DNA of 64,000 nucleotides from Casuarina equisetifolia (lineage: Eukaryota > Streptophyta > Magnoliopsida > Fagales > Casuarinaceae): assembly GCA_028551475.1 (NCBI GenBank), contig JAKISB010000011.1:486800-550799 (forward strand). Direction: 5' to 3'. Under the pieces are notes generated by a model, which was not told the DNA's origin, did no database searches, and saw only the letters and a list, made by a program, of their open reading frames with translations. Each line of letters starts with the position of its first letter. The stretch's first letter is position 1. This document shows, piece by piece, positions 1-12,000 of this stretch. A program made the translations under genes and the position numbers.

Positions 1-3000
1 TTTAATGGCATGAACCGATTCAACAACAGAGGAAAAAACAGCCTATTCCAAGGAGGTGGGAAGGGCTTTCAGCCCAGACTCATTCTTCTAGGTGAAATTC
101 TTTTCCTCCAAAGAAGGGCTAGGTCTGTCTAGGGTTACTCGACCTGTAAACAACAGTTTTTCCTAAATCTAAAAAGAGTAGCCTACTAGTAAAGGGCAAG
201 GCAGCTAGGAAAGGAAAAGAGGTATTAACCAGTCGTAAGAAGGTCAGTCCTGATCTTTCTTACTTAGCCTAATGGCGAAGCAAGGATGGCTGCTAAAGGC
301 AACGGAAACTATAAGCAGATGATAAGGAATTAAGACAGCCACTGGATGTAATTCAGGGACTCAAACTGCTACTAGTCTCAAGGCAAGAAGACCTAAAGCA
401 AAAGGCGAAGAAGAAAGGAAAGAGATGTTGACATAGCCTTTCCTTTTCCTTCCTTCTTTTCCTGGAGAGCTCTAATGTGACCTTAGTACTCTGTAAGCCA
501 ATGTTGGTTAGTGCTCTAGAAGCCCTCTGTTGTCTTGTATTAATCTCTTTTCTTTCCGCCTTGCTGCTTGCTCTGAATTACATCCAGCCTCTTTACACTT
601 AGTTGCTTCAGCCTGAACTTACTTGACTTTAAAAGGGCTTGGTCTTCCCCGGCTGGCTTACCATTCTATTCAAAAAAATGAAAGTCTCATCTTGTTCACA
701 TCATAGGCAGTAGCTGAATTACATCCAGCCTGGTCTTAGTTTGACTTGGTGGTTAAGCATATAGCTAGCGTTCCTTCTGAGTCAGAAAATCAATCAAAGA
801 AAACTACATCAACAACCGGGGGGAAATTCACCGGTCCGTCCTACTTACTCTTACTATTACTAACGCTAATAAGGTTGAAAGGAAAGAAAGGATGCGTCAA
901 GCAAGCAGCGCGACCCCCGGTTCTACTTCACTAAGCCCCGTGCTTGTACAAGGAGGAAGCCAATCCCACCAACTGGAATTACTTTTTATTAGTATACCTT
1001 TTGCTTTTACTTTTAACATGGACGAAGGAGCTCAACAAACGTGACCGGGCTGCTCATGAGAGAATTTTGAAAACAAAAACAAGACCTCTTCCTTTCTTTC
1101 TTCTTTCTCAAAACACCTTGATGGAATTAAAAGCAAAAAAGAAATCAAACCCTACCCCTTCGAATGAATTGAAGAATGAAAAGTGCCAGCCAAAACTAGC
1201 TGGGGTTTTGAGGGTCACCTTGTAGCACTTTCCTCCAATCGAATTGCAGTTGGCCTTGTTTCAGTCAGAATAAGTACCCGGGACCCTATCTTTATAGTAG
1301 GTTCTTTAGTCTTCGCTCTCAAGAACTAGTACGTCCTGTTCTCGAAAGCCGAAGAGCAGCTAAACTAAGCAACTTGTTGGTTGGGAGATTAGGCGGCAGT
1401 TGAAAGAGCTGCTCGAAAAGGGTCATGGTTGGCCCAGTACATCCTCTTGTGCCTCGCCCTTCTCTCTATTTGGTCTTGGTGCCGAATAAGGCAAGGCGAA
1501 AATTACACCACTTCGCTGGAAGAACGGTTTGGTATAATCGCCAGGATTTCAATCAAGATGAAATCGGTTAGTTTGAATGCCTGGAAAAAAACTGTACAAG
1601 AGGTCATATACAAGAAAAAAGAAAAGGTAGACTCAATGTCATAGAAATCGAATACATCGGAATCAGCACCGTCTTATTCGTTTGCAAAAATAGGACTCAA
1701 AAGAATCATGATTCGGTAAATAGGCCACTGATCGGCATCCAAGCTTTACTAACTAATAGGGGTGAGGGGCCGGCAAGCGTGTACCAAACCATTCGAGGGT
1801 AGCTAAGCAAGGAAATAAGCAAAGACAGCTTACGGTCGTGTGCTGGCAAAAAGAGTATCATCAAAGTTTCCAGTGTCGAGTTGTCACAAGTAGGTTTTTT
1901 AGTCATAGCTAGACAGCCAAGATAGATGTCCTTCTCCTCGGTCAGACTCAGTATCCTTGGTTGGAAAAGGGATTGGATAAGGCTTACATTACTGCCACTT
2001 CACCAGAAGATTAAGGCCATGTCGAAACTGAAATACCAGAGGCACTTCCTCTTAGTCATTCACTAGAGTTCTTTCTTTTTAAAGAAAGGGGTGGTAGAGC
2101 AAGATTCGCGCATCCAGTTGTCCGGTCAAAAAGAAGAAGGTTAACAAGCGCAAAAACAATACTCAACAAAATGCTCAATCCACATCCAGAAAACAAAAAA
2201 CTATAGTCTAAAGAAAGCAGAGGGGTCGTGCCCAGTCCCAAACAGTGCGTTCTTCAGTTCTGCCTTTCGGGAATCAGATGATGAGAGGACCAAAGCTAGA
2301 TGATCGTGTCATTCTCTATACGCCTGAAAAACCGTCGTATTCTATCTCCCTTTTTTTTGCCTTCGTCCAGTGGAAAGTTGAATTCACCTAGGTTTGCAAA
2401 ACTTATGTAGCAGGTGAGTAACCACTTCAACAGCAGATCGAACAAGGCTTCTTTCGGCTGCTGAGGATCGCTTTGTGCCTGACTCCACTCACTACCTTTT
2501 AGCGTGAACGGATAAAGAAAGGCCATCAAAGAGCTCGGTACCAAACAGGCGCAGCTAAGGAATCGTGCACTCAAAGGAAGATGTCATCGAAGAGTTTCCA
2601 ACATCCATTCTCGTCTCGAGCGGGGAGCGAGTAAAAGACCAAAGAAAGCCAGAGCATATCTTCCTTTTCCCCTTGCCTCGAGGGCTTGCGGGTCCGTGGG
2701 CACAGTTGAACAAGGCTCGTATTGAGATACTCCACCGGAAGAAAATAAAAAAGTCAGAAATAAGAATAGAAAGAACCATAGCCGGAAGAACAAAGGAACT
2801 GTACATTCAGTGTTGTGTAACAAACAAAAGACAGAGATATAGTTCTATCCAAGCTTGTCAGGATCAAAGACGTTGGGATTAGATTAGCAGACTATGTATG
2901 GGTCAAGACGTCGAGTAAAGTCTCCGCCATCTCCAAAAGCGGGGTGGTTAGGTTCGAGTCTTCATAGATCGGGTGGTCGGACGCAATCTAATAGTATGTA

Positions 3001-3514
3001 TATATTGAGGGGTGAGAAAAGAAAGTCTCTGTCATCTGGCTCCTTCCACGCAAGACGACTAGGATCAAATGGTTTACAATAATGCTAAGAAAGAAGAAGA
3101 TCGAGACCATTCTTTTTGAGACAAAGGGCTTGACTTCTATCGGGTTAGTGTCGAGGGAGAGTACACCAACTAGTTGGCTATGTAAAAAGAGAGTGGCCTA
3201 AAGGGGCATTTTCTGAATGAGAAGATTCTCTTTCTACATTCTAGACATATCCTGCCTCTTCCTTCCTCGGCCGCCTCAGAATATTCCTTACTTTTTTTTT
3301 TTACTGGTGGGATGAAGTCGCATTGATTGAATCGGTTCTGGTCTTCGCTGAAAAAGTGAGGCTTTACTGGACGAGTAGACAAAAATGACCCGCTTACTGG
3401 GACCTGCAAGAAGCTGAGTTTCTTTGCTTTCTTTCGTCACAGTAGTTGGAAAAATAAAAAGTCAAAGCAGCAGACCAGTAGTCCCATTATCCACCTTTAG
3501 AGAGATTTTTTAAG
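1..3514. other. Gene-free block resembling plant mitochondrial intergenic DNA
   Basis: No recognisable protein or RNA gene was found; the open frames here are short and mostly overlap each other. The base texture (AAGG/CTTT-rich, many short purine and pyrimidine runs, visibly higher GC than the AT-rich DNA downstream) is like plant mitochondrial spacer DNA and unlike the rest of the window. A 15-bp word (CTGAATTACATCCAG) occurs at 573-587 and 714-728 and inverted at 342-356. The block ends where a proteasome exon becomes readable at about 3518. A mitochondrial origin (NUMT) is my inference from texture only, since no mitochondrial gene is present to prove it. It could also be an old transposon. 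Confidence 0.4.
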
Positions 3515-3517
3515 AAG

Positions 3518-4992
3518 GTTCCGTTGATGTTACAGGACCACATTTGCTCACAGTGAATTGGGTTCCATCTATGAACATCTGAAATTATGTAATTCTTGCT
3601 ATGACCTCAGTTTTAGAATTGATGTCATTGCGCAGATCCGTCCTTTCGGGTCAACGGAAACTTTGCCGTTTGCTACGATGGGTTCTGGTTCCCTTGCGGC
3701 AATGGCTGTTTTTGAGTCCAAGTACCGTGAAGGGCTGACGGTAAGCTACTCTCTACTCTGTCCTATGTGCTTGAAAGTTCTTTTAAATTGAGCTTCGTTC
3801 TATCTCGTCATCGTCAAATCAAACATGACTATATCTTCTTTGTAAAGGCTTATCTAATTTGGTTTTACTTTTGCGTTTAGGAATGAACTTTGTGGTTCTG
3901 AGAACCAGGTGTTAGGCATATCTTACCGGAGATTCTGTTTTTCTATGTTTCATGGCTAATGAATTTCAAAAAATAAATTTCTACAGAGACATGAAGGAAT
4001 AAATTTGGTTTCTGAGGATATTTGCTCTGGTATTTTCAATGACTTGGGAAGGGAAAGCAATGTAGACATTTGTGTAATAACTAAGGTTTGTGGTTCTTCA
4101 ATTCATAATGTTAAAGGATGATTTCTTTTTGTATGCATTCTTTTTTCATCACTTAAATTTTGGCCAATGATGGTAGCTGATTTTGACCGTGCTTGCTGTT
4201 CCTAGGGTCAAAAAAAGGTACTTGAGAAACCACCACTTGCCAAACCCTCGCACATACATCAGTTCCAAAGGGATTTCGTTTCCCAAGAAGACTGGTCAGT
4301 AGTTCTATCCTGGCTATTATCTTTGCAGCCTATCATTTCCCTGTTTAATTAATTGACTTGTAACGTAGGATCTTTTCTATTGATGAACTGTATATCTTAC
4401 TTTTAATGGTAAATTTTTTTTATGCTATGGGAAAAATCCGACTGTTGGCTTTTTATGCTTCGTTTAGTCATGGTAAAGGAGAGATGAGGAAATGTCAGAT
4501 TTTCCTCAGTTTGATGGGAGGAAAGATTTTTAAGTGTCTTTTGGACCTACTATAATTCCTCAGAATATAGATAGAAGTTGAAGGGAAAGATTTAAAGACG
4601 ATTTAAATGTAACAACTAGTAATATTCAACCTCTTTATAGAGGTCTGGGTTCATTTTGTTTCCAACAAATCTTGCTTGGCATGGAGGATGATTGAATGAG
4701 ATGTTTTTGTAACTTCACCTGCTTTCCTTTGCTACGTAATTGTTTCAGAGATGATATGTTCCCTCATTCTTCATTTGTACTATTCACTTAGATTATATTA
4801 AATTTCTTTATTTGAGGTGCAGTAAGCAAGGTCATAAATGCCCTGTATTTTGCATGCATATTGATCCATCCGGCGCATTTGACAATGGTATCATAAGTTT
4901 TTTTTATGGTTGCAGAGGTTCGGTTTAAAAGGGTTACACCGTTGAAACAATTGGTGGAAGTGACTGAAGAAGGAGATGCATTGGAAGAATGA
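3518..4992 (+). pseudogene. PBB1: 20S proteasome subunit beta type-7 (beta-2, PBB-like), 5'-truncated and frameshifted
   Basis: The beta-2 subunit carries the trypsin-like site of the 20S proteasome. Only the C-terminal half is here, in five exons with GT-AG introns: about 3518-3552, 3636-3740, 3987-4085, 4206-4294 and 4916-4992. They encode family-typical stretches such as [45 protein letters not shown] and NPRTYISSKG, and a tail ending in ALEE before TGA (4990-4992). The propeptide, catalytic N-terminal Thr and first half are absent; upstream sequence is unrelated. Exons 4 and 5 total 166 nt, one more than the frame allows. The extra base lies in a seven-A run at 4210-4216, so YLRN...PKKT is read in a shifted frame. 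This is best called a pseudogene or a gene broken by insertion. A homopolymer sequencing error could explain the shift but not the missing 5' half. Confidence 0.85.
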
Positions 4993-5621
4993 GAATTCTG
5001 GTTCAAATCCGTATTGCAACTTGAATGATTTCTTTGACATTCATAGCAAAGCTCATCATGTAGTTTAAGTAAGGTGATTTGAACAACACTGCCGGTGGTC
5101 AATTCAAACTCTTGCTATATTATACTTAGTTGATTTAGGCTATTAGATTGATCAATCAGCAAGTTCTGACCTTGTTGACACAGTTGGAATTTTGGATGTT
5201 CTACTTAAGACCACTCCATTGTAATCACTGAATTAATTGAAGCTGATAGCATGGTAATGCAAGGTCAAGTAGTTACCTGCTGGACTTTCTATCGTCCAAC
5301 AGCATCAATGCCCTCTTTCATATGAAAATGAACAGGTCACAGGATGCTCTGGTTGATTCTTTCCAGCATCCTCATTGATTCTTTCCTAGCACATGAGCCC
5401 AATAATCAACTTCAAGAAAAGGCTGATATGAGCTTCTTCAACCAAATAACATGATTTCTGTCAATCATGTCATTTGGTTTTTGTTATTGGGATTTTTTGA
5501 TACTAATCATAGGTATGAGGAGCTTAACAAATCCTGTCCTGTATTTTTTTTTCCCCCCAATTGTGAATCAGTTCCCTAGACTACTGAACGCTAGGGCTTA
5601 AAATAAAATCGCAAGAACTGA
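4993..5621. other. Intergenic, nothing recognised
   Basis: This AT-rich spacer holds the presumed 3' flank of the proteasome fragment and the 3' flank of the minus-strand GH5 gene. I see no ORF, repeat or RNA gene with family resemblance. Confidence 0.5.
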
Positions 5622-6170
5622 TTAGGATTCTGCGGAGCTTGAACCCGTTGCACTGTCAACAAGCTTGAACCACTGGCTCTCTGGGTTACACCTGTTATCC
5701 CGGCTCAAACATTTGCAAGTATTTGTGACAAGCGTATTGTCGGAGTCAACATCTAGGCAAACAGTTGAACCATTGGCAACATTCGACGAGAGATGCATCT
5801 TAGAATCTGATGTAATTTCCCAGTTTGAATTAGAGCCTGTGCAAATAATGCCAAGTTTGGCTGGCTGTCCCAAGTCGTAGGCTTGTAAGCAGAAATAAGT
5901 TCCCCTTACTGTTAAAGTTTTCTGGGATGAGTATCTCCAGGAATCAGAATCGGTGCAGGGACCCAATCTTAGTGGGTCAATCAGAGATCTTCTCAGGACA
6001 CACAGACCCGTTGCTGGATGGAATATTACTTTGTGTAAATTAGTTTCTGACAATCCTGGCCCTGCAGATCATAAAGTAAAAGGATTATCAAGCTTTGTTA
6101 AAGAACGAGTGTTTGAAATTCTAGAGTTAGGAAGATCAATTTGAAGTCCAGCCGTGAGTATTTGAATTGG

Positions 6171-6245
<75 letters not shown>

Positions 6246-7914
6246 ACGTAGTGCCTTGAAAAGGAGGTTGGATAGCGGAGATCCTCCGCAGGAAGCTTGA
6301 ATTTCGGATGTCACACCAATTCCAATCAAGTATCCCATAAAACTCATTCAATCCAATTACACCCTCTCTCAAATAATAACTCCCAGCAAGTGTCCAAAAA
6401 GCCCAATCAAGGTCATGTTCGGCTGCCACACCCAGGAAGCAGCTCATATACCTGTTGTCATTCACATTGGTACCTCTCAGGTCCATCCCAAATTCACTCA
6501 CAAACAGTGGCCAACCCTGGTCCAACAAAAATCCCGATAGTCTCATTATGTTGTTTACCACCCTCCCGCACACTTGATTTGGGTTGCCGGATTCCCAAGC
6601 CTTTCCATCTGAAAACCCGTACCAGTGCATCTCAAATACCAGTTTTCCATCAAATGAAAGGTTCACCGGTTTGTTGCGGACAAATGACAAGTCTTTGTCG
6701 AAACCCAGACCAGACAGAATGACAAGAACATCTGGGTTTGCCGAATGCACTGCCTCCGCTCCGTTCTGCATGTACCTGGTTCATTTCATCCATGTCACTG
6801 AAATTAGATCAAACAAAATGTAACTGTAGATGTTGACCATTCTGAAGGCCGGCCGGGTCGCAAGGACCATCCTAGTTCCCAATAAGATATTTACCTGTAC
6901 CAATCATTCACATTCTGTCTAGGGCCTCGGAGCTCGTTCCTCAAGCTCATTCCAACCACACTCGCCACACCATTAAACATTGTAGCCATCCGGGTCAGTC
7001 CCTTGATCCATAGGTCCGGGTTGAAATATTGGTCGCCGAAGAACCCGTTGCCATCCGAGACGCTGCAACACCAACCGGGTTTGCTTATGTGATTGTCCAA
7101 TATGACCATCACGTTGTTAGCTCCCAGGCTAGCGACCACTGCCTGAATTTTGTCAAGATGAAGGATATAGACAGATCTCTTATCTAATTAAACGAGAAAG
7201 AAACAGGTCCTTTTGTTAATGACTAGCGTACAAAAGGACTGATTCAAATGCCAAGATGGAAACGTGGCCAAATTTTGTTGGTCACTTTACTACAAAGTCG
7301 TATATAAGAAAGCTGATCAAACCAAAACCGTGAATAATCCAATACTGTTCCTGTGTTTATCGGTGAGATCTATAAAACAATATTAAAATCAAAAGATAAG
7401 GATGACAACTTTATTATTATTATTATTCCATTTTCTTATTGGAGTGTTTCATGGGGTAATTGAGAAACTTTAGGATGGAGGAATAGACGATTACCTGGAA
7501 TGCTTCTATGAGAGAAAGATCGATGATGGAGGGGTTGTTAGTCTGGATTCCGGCAATGGATTCAGAGAGCCCCAGACTTTGGAAGGACTTTCTTACAGTG
7601 AGAGAACCCAGGGAATCATTGGTGACCAGGAAAAGAGGCCAGGTGAGCCTAGCACAATTGAATCCCATGGACGCAATCTTCTTGGAGATCGCGTCCACGG
7701 GCTTCTTGTTGAGGCCCTCAGCCACCATGACTTCGAGATGTGTCACCCAATTCACGCACGCCAACTTCACCCGTTGCCCGGATTCGTCGACAATCCACCG
7801 TGAACTAGTATGTAGTGGTAAAGCCGTGATAGGCTTGCTATGGAGTATGACAATTGGGAGGATTAACAGAAGAGATAGCATAGAGACGAAGGAGAAGATG
7901 AAGAACCTCCCCAT
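5622..7914 (-). CDS. Secreted glycoside hydrolase family 5 protein with C-terminal ricin-type lectin domain
   Basis: Predicted beta-glycanase of the plant cellulase-like GH5 group (Arabidopsis At1g13130 type). Minus-strand exons are 7914-7495, 7142-6895, 6775-6255 and 6061-5622, together 1629 nt (542 aa), in frame to TAA. Residues 1-32 form a signal peptide with a hydrophobic core. The GH5 barrel covers about 40-390. It holds NHISKPGWCC, the acid/base Glu210 in SLRNELRG and the nucleophile Glu317 in VSEFGMDLRG. Residues 397-542 form a ricin-B-like beta-trefoil with conserved Cys pairs. The protein is probably apoplastic; substrate (cellulose, mannan or another beta-glycan) cannot be told from sequence. 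Intron 3 has a GC donor (6254-6253) instead of GT, and a GA microsatellite. GLE1 lies next to it in divergent orientation. No frame damage was seen, so the gene looks functional. Confidence 0.9.
6173..6242. repeat. (GA)35 microsatellite in GH5 intron 3
   Basis: This is an uninterrupted GA dinucleotide run of about 70 bp. On the gene strand it is a CT run between the GC donor at 6254 and the acceptor at 6062. Translated straight through it would give a false Leu-Ser tail. It is likely polymorphic in length. Confidence 0.98.
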
Positions 7915-8917
7915 ATTGAGTTTTCTTCTGACTGCAGGAGGGGTTGGAAGGGAAGAGAACTGGAACTCTTCGCTTATATGATGGGCATTCTGAACAAGTT
8001 CTTTTCAAGTAGAGAAGTGGAAAGAAAATATATTTTTAAATCCGCCTTAGCCCTCACCTTCTTTGTCCCAACGTCATAATAGCTAATACATTCCCCTCAC
8101 AGATAGCTCCGAATGACTTGTAAAACGTATGCTTATCGTATTGGTATTTCTTACATTGCAGGTTTTAACTGGGGTATGTCTTCCTTACATGAGGGCAAAA
8201 CATGCTCTTTAAAAGGTGGATCATTTAAAGGTGATAGCCAATTAGCAGCTAATTGCTTCCGATTTGTTCTAAAGAACCCTTACTTACAAAAATTAATTTT
8301 AATCAATGAATGTTAGTTTCCACCATCAACCTCGTTGCAGGTAGATATTCTGCCATTCATTAATAACCATCCCCTCGATCATGACGATAACGATCAAGGA
8401 GGTGATGGATGATATGGCTATTCTAAAATGTTGTTCCTTTTTGTCCAGAGTATGAAAAAGACCCATTATCGTTGAAAACACGCCAAGTAACTGTTCTGTG
8501 GTCAAGCAAGTAACCGATAGGGTGAAGACAATGCACTAGTTTGGTGTGCATTAAACCTTCCTTCTTTAATGGTTAAGAGATCATGCCAAACCTTTCGGCC
8601 TTGTCAGACTTGCAAGGCAAGGCAATTGAAGTCTTTTTAGAGGTCCAACATGGTTTGCTCTCACTTGAACCACTTCCTTCTTTGTCTTAAATTTCACCCA
8701 TTCATTTTAATTGCTTTTCATGGAACTTGAAGGAAGTAGTTTAAGTGAGAGCAAACCACGAAAGCTTGAAGAAGGCCAAAAGCTGGCCCCTAAAACGGGC
8801 ACGACATGGAAACCGATGTCAAGTAGTTGGGATGCAGGGGATGCTGCTAGAAGCCTACAACACATCAAGTGCCATGTGTTTGCCACGTTAACCTTAGGTT
8901 TGATTTTAAATTTAGTT
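7915..8917. other. Upstream region of the GH5 gene
   Basis: No gene is recognised. The first few hundred bases should hold the GH5 promoter. A long imperfect inverted repeat lies at 8651-8758. The only longer open frames (for example 8113-8316) have no family resemblance and look incidental. Confidence 0.5.
8651..8758. repeat. 30-bp foldback with 48-nt loop
   Basis: The arm at 8651-8680 pairs with 8729-8758 with 2 mismatches in 30 positions (arms begin TGGTTTGCTC and end GAGCAAACCA). An RNA from either strand would form a near-perfect hairpin. The size fits a MITE remnant or a young MIRNA-like foldback. I do not recognise a known mature miRNA in it, so no function is claimed. Confidence 0.75.
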
Positions 8918-9110
8918 TTGAATTCAAATGAAGAGTTTTGAATTCGACAGCTTTGAATTCAAATGAAGAGCTTTAAATTCAACAGTTTTGAATTCAAATG
9001 AAGAGTTTTGAATTTAGTTTTTCCAAGTTTGTTGAATTCAAATGAAAAGTTTTGAATTCAGTTTTTGAAAGTTTGTTGAATTCAAATGTATAAGTTTTGA
9101 ATTCAATTTT
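8918..9110. repeat. Degenerate minisatellite, core TTGAATTCAAATGAAGAG
   Basis: Five copies of an EcoRI-site-bearing core start at 8918, 8953, 8988, 9032 and 9076, spaced 35, 35, 44 and 44 bp. The last two copies are diverged at the end of the core. It abuts the truncated end of the copia fragment. Confidence 0.85.
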
Positions 9111-9139
9111 TGAATTTGTATAACTTTCTATAAATAGAG

Positions 9140-11018
9140 CATACTAGATTGTTGACTAAACAATTTTTCCTATGGGGTTGTGTTGGCTATCACTAAGCTT
9201 GGTAGGCAATTAATAATATGTGTTGCACTTTCAAAGATAAAATCTTAATATTGAAGTGGTATATGGGCATGATTCATCATTGATAATCTGGATTCAGTGA
9301 TATGTCGAAATTTTCTTTTAGCAATCCCATTTTGAAATGGCACATATGGACTTGATATGTGTTGATAAATACATTTATTGGATAAAGGAGTTTTAAAGTC
9401 TTTAGAAGTAAATTCAGCAGCTCCATCACATTAAATGGTTCTGATGGTAGTTTGAAGTTGATTTTTGATGAATGTTTGAAATTTTTTAAAAATTTGAAGA
9501 AATTCAAACCTTGTTTTCATGGAATAGAGCCATGTAAATTTGGAATAATCATCAACAAAACAAATATAATATATATTCCCTTGTGATGATGTAATTGGTG
9601 CTAGGCCTTATATATCAAAATGGACTAAGTCTAGAGGAGCGTAAGAAATATTATGTGTAGATAAATGTGATTGTCGTTGACTTTTATTGATGCTACAAGT
9701 TGTATAAGATGATAAAAGATGTCCAGTAAACTAAATATTCAAAAGTTTTAGCAAGCTTATTACATTTGCATAATTAATATGGCCTAATCTATAATGCAAG
9801 GCCATTACATTTATTGTAGAAATATGAAAAGACTTTGGTGATTGTTGAAGAGTACTCAAGTTGATGCAATAAAGTCCATTCTTAGCTTGTCCTTGGAGTA
9901 GGATCTGTCCCGTCATCAGACTCTTTATGGGTTATTGGAAGTGTCATTCCATCCTTTATATTAATAGCTTGATTCCTATCATAATTAAGCAATAGCGTAG
10001 CGTCAGAATCAAGGAACCAATTAGTTTTAGGATAGGCTTGATGTGGTTGTTGTGGAGCCTTCTTAATAATATTTGCCTAAATATTCTAGGGGCCTTGAAA
10101 GTTATTGTTAAGCCCTGAATTGGAAGGAACATACCTATAACGATATTAACACGGAAGATGTCCTGGTTTGCGACAGATTTGACAAAGAACATTGCACTAA
10201 GCTTTGTTGCTATAACGAGGAACATAGGTATGTCTAAGATTGGAGATATTAGTGGATTGTCCTCCTAGAATGACCAAAGATTGGGAAAAATGTTAAGTAG
10301 CTGGAAAGGGAGCAAGACTAGTGGCAAAAGCAGCTGTAATTGGTGAGGCTTGGGTAGCCATTTCAATGTGAGCTTCTTGGGTAAGAAGTAACCCACATAG
10401 ATCTTCACAAGGAAGAGATGAATAGTAATGACAGTGGCAAGAGGTACATAAGGTGTGCTAAGACTTTAGAAACATTAGTTAAGTACTCATTTTCTGAAAT
10501 AACTTCACCTACAATGGAAAGTTTATCAACAGTACCATCAACTTCTTAAAGAAATTCAAGTACCGTTCAATGTCCTTTGGTTGCTGTCTGAAGGCATAGG
10601 CGAAGAGCGAAAACTCACATAGAACTATGAGCTATAAATTTAGATGATAAGGCCTACCATATCTTAGTGGAGGTTTTGCACTGCCTAGTAGTGGTCACAA
10701 TAATGTCACTGCAAGTGCAAAAATCCAAACACAAGCAATATGATCCTTGATTATCCAATATCTGTAAGTGGGATTGGAGTCATGAGTGATATTGCTTTGT
10801 TCATCAGTTTTGGTAAGAAACTCATCAAGACAAGGAAAAAAACCATCAATAACACCAAATAATCCATTTGCTTGAAGGAAATGCTCAATTCGAGCTTTCC
10901 AAACAAGAAAAGTAGGACCTTTGAGTTGCACACCAATGGCAGGAAGATGAGCTAGATTAGGCAACGGAAGAGCATGGGTAGCAGCATGAATGTGGGTGAC
11001 ATTAGAAGCCATCTGCAA
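9140..11018 (-). mobile_element. Decayed Ty1/copia retrotransposon fragment (gag to integrase)
   Basis: Minus-strand order is the copia order. The gag N-terminus (11018-10695) contains a copia-type segment with LKGPTFLVWKARIEHFL and GLFGVIDGF. A zinc-knuckle remnant (CQICRKPGH) lies near 10195-10140. A GAG-pre-integrase motif (HYRLGHINYANVISLL) lies within 9916-9731. Integrase core similarity runs from about 9540 to 9140, with CDGAAEFTS, SPYVPFQNGIAKRK and THIINCLPS. The frames are broken by stops, for example within KIW*ALSSKF near 10640 and before CDGAAEF. Reverse transcriptase, RNase H and the downstream LTR are missing, so the element is truncated at about 9140 and cannot move by itself. 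Confidence 0.88.
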
Positions 11019-11073
11019 AAGAAAAAAGGATCAAAAAAGAAAAGAAAAAAAAAAGAGCTTTCACTGAAAGGCT

Positions 11074-12000
11074 AAACTGATACCAAGTTAAAATAATAGT
11101 TTCTACAATATATTTTAGAAATTATTATAAAAATAAAAATATGAAGAACAAAATGAAAAACAATATGAAAGTAGTAATTTGTATTTCTTGGATGATCATT
11201 AAGTACACTCAAACTATCTTTTTATAGTAGTTGGAAAAATAAATGTAAATAATCTCTTAATGATGATAATCAATACAAAATTGATTATGAAAAACCGAAG
11301 ATGTGAAGAACCCTAAAACCTTTTAGATTTTTAACAGAAAATTTTATCAATAGGATTGATGATTCTTTTTATTTTTCATTGAAATAAAGAGATCGTTTTC
11401 CTAAGATTAAAACACTTCTTATTTCACCTTCACCTGTTTGGTTGGTGAGATTTTTGGTTTAGTTGGGGTTCCATTTCTATTTATATTTCTAACAAAACAT
11501 TAAGATGTATTCTTGCCAGAAAAGGCTTAGATAAATCCATCTAATGATTCTTAAACACTCAAAACTCATGTCACCACACTGTGATGAGATCTGCCTTTGA
11601 AAATAAATGAATCTCAATACTCCAAGAATCCATTGAACCGACTATGACAAGTTAAGCTAAACCCCATTAGTAGTTTACTTCTCGCCTATAACAATCCATT
11701 GAAGGGCAAGTGGATCGGAAATTCGCTATGAGCATGAATTTGATGGTATCCAATAAGAGATAATTTTGGCTCCCCCTCATACATCATGGGGTCTTTTGGA
11801 GAGGAGAATGAGAGGCATTGGTGGTGAAAATGAATATGAATTAGGTCTATTTAATAGGATATGGGAGGAGTGAATTAGAAAATAAATTGTTTTCAGATTA
11901 AAACCTCGGTATCAGTTTTGAAGAAAAAACTTAAAAAGTTTCTGTCTAATAAAATTTTTTCTTTTCCTTTAATTTTTATCATTATTATAAGAAACTCCGT
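11074..12000 (-). mobile_element. Primer-binding site and probable 5' LTR of the copia fragment
   Basis: At 11085-11074 on the minus strand TGGTATCAGTTT resembles the initiator-Met tRNA primer-binding site (TGGTATCAGAGC), 56 bp upstream of the gag frame. Upstream in minus orientation a TATA-like TATAAATAG occurs near 11480, as expected inside an LTR. The outer LTR edge could not be fixed because no partner LTR survives; the limit near 12000 is a guess. GLE1 starts just beyond, so LTR sequence may lie within its promoter region. Confidence 0.55.

Noticed and set aside
746..1225. Two plus-strand ORFs of 62 and 93 codons in the first block with Leu-rich stretches
   Set aside because: They overlap unrelated frames, lack family resemblance and probably start at non-ATG codons; the Leu run comes from CTTACT-type simple sequence.
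2555..2882. Overlapping open frames on both strands of this 330-bp stretch
   Set aside because: Open on several frames at once, which reflects low stop density; none resembles a mitochondrial or nuclear protein I know.
6069..6347. Leu-Ser repeat protein segment on the minus strand
   Set aside because: It is the translation of the (GA)35 microsatellite, which lies in an intron of the GH5 gene.
9120..9260. TATAAATAG at 9129 with a possible LTR end and primer site (TGGTAT) near 9260
   Set aside because: The minus strand of 9140-9260 reads as continuing copia integrase (THIINCLPS, EKLFSQQ), so the plus-strand LTR reading is chance.
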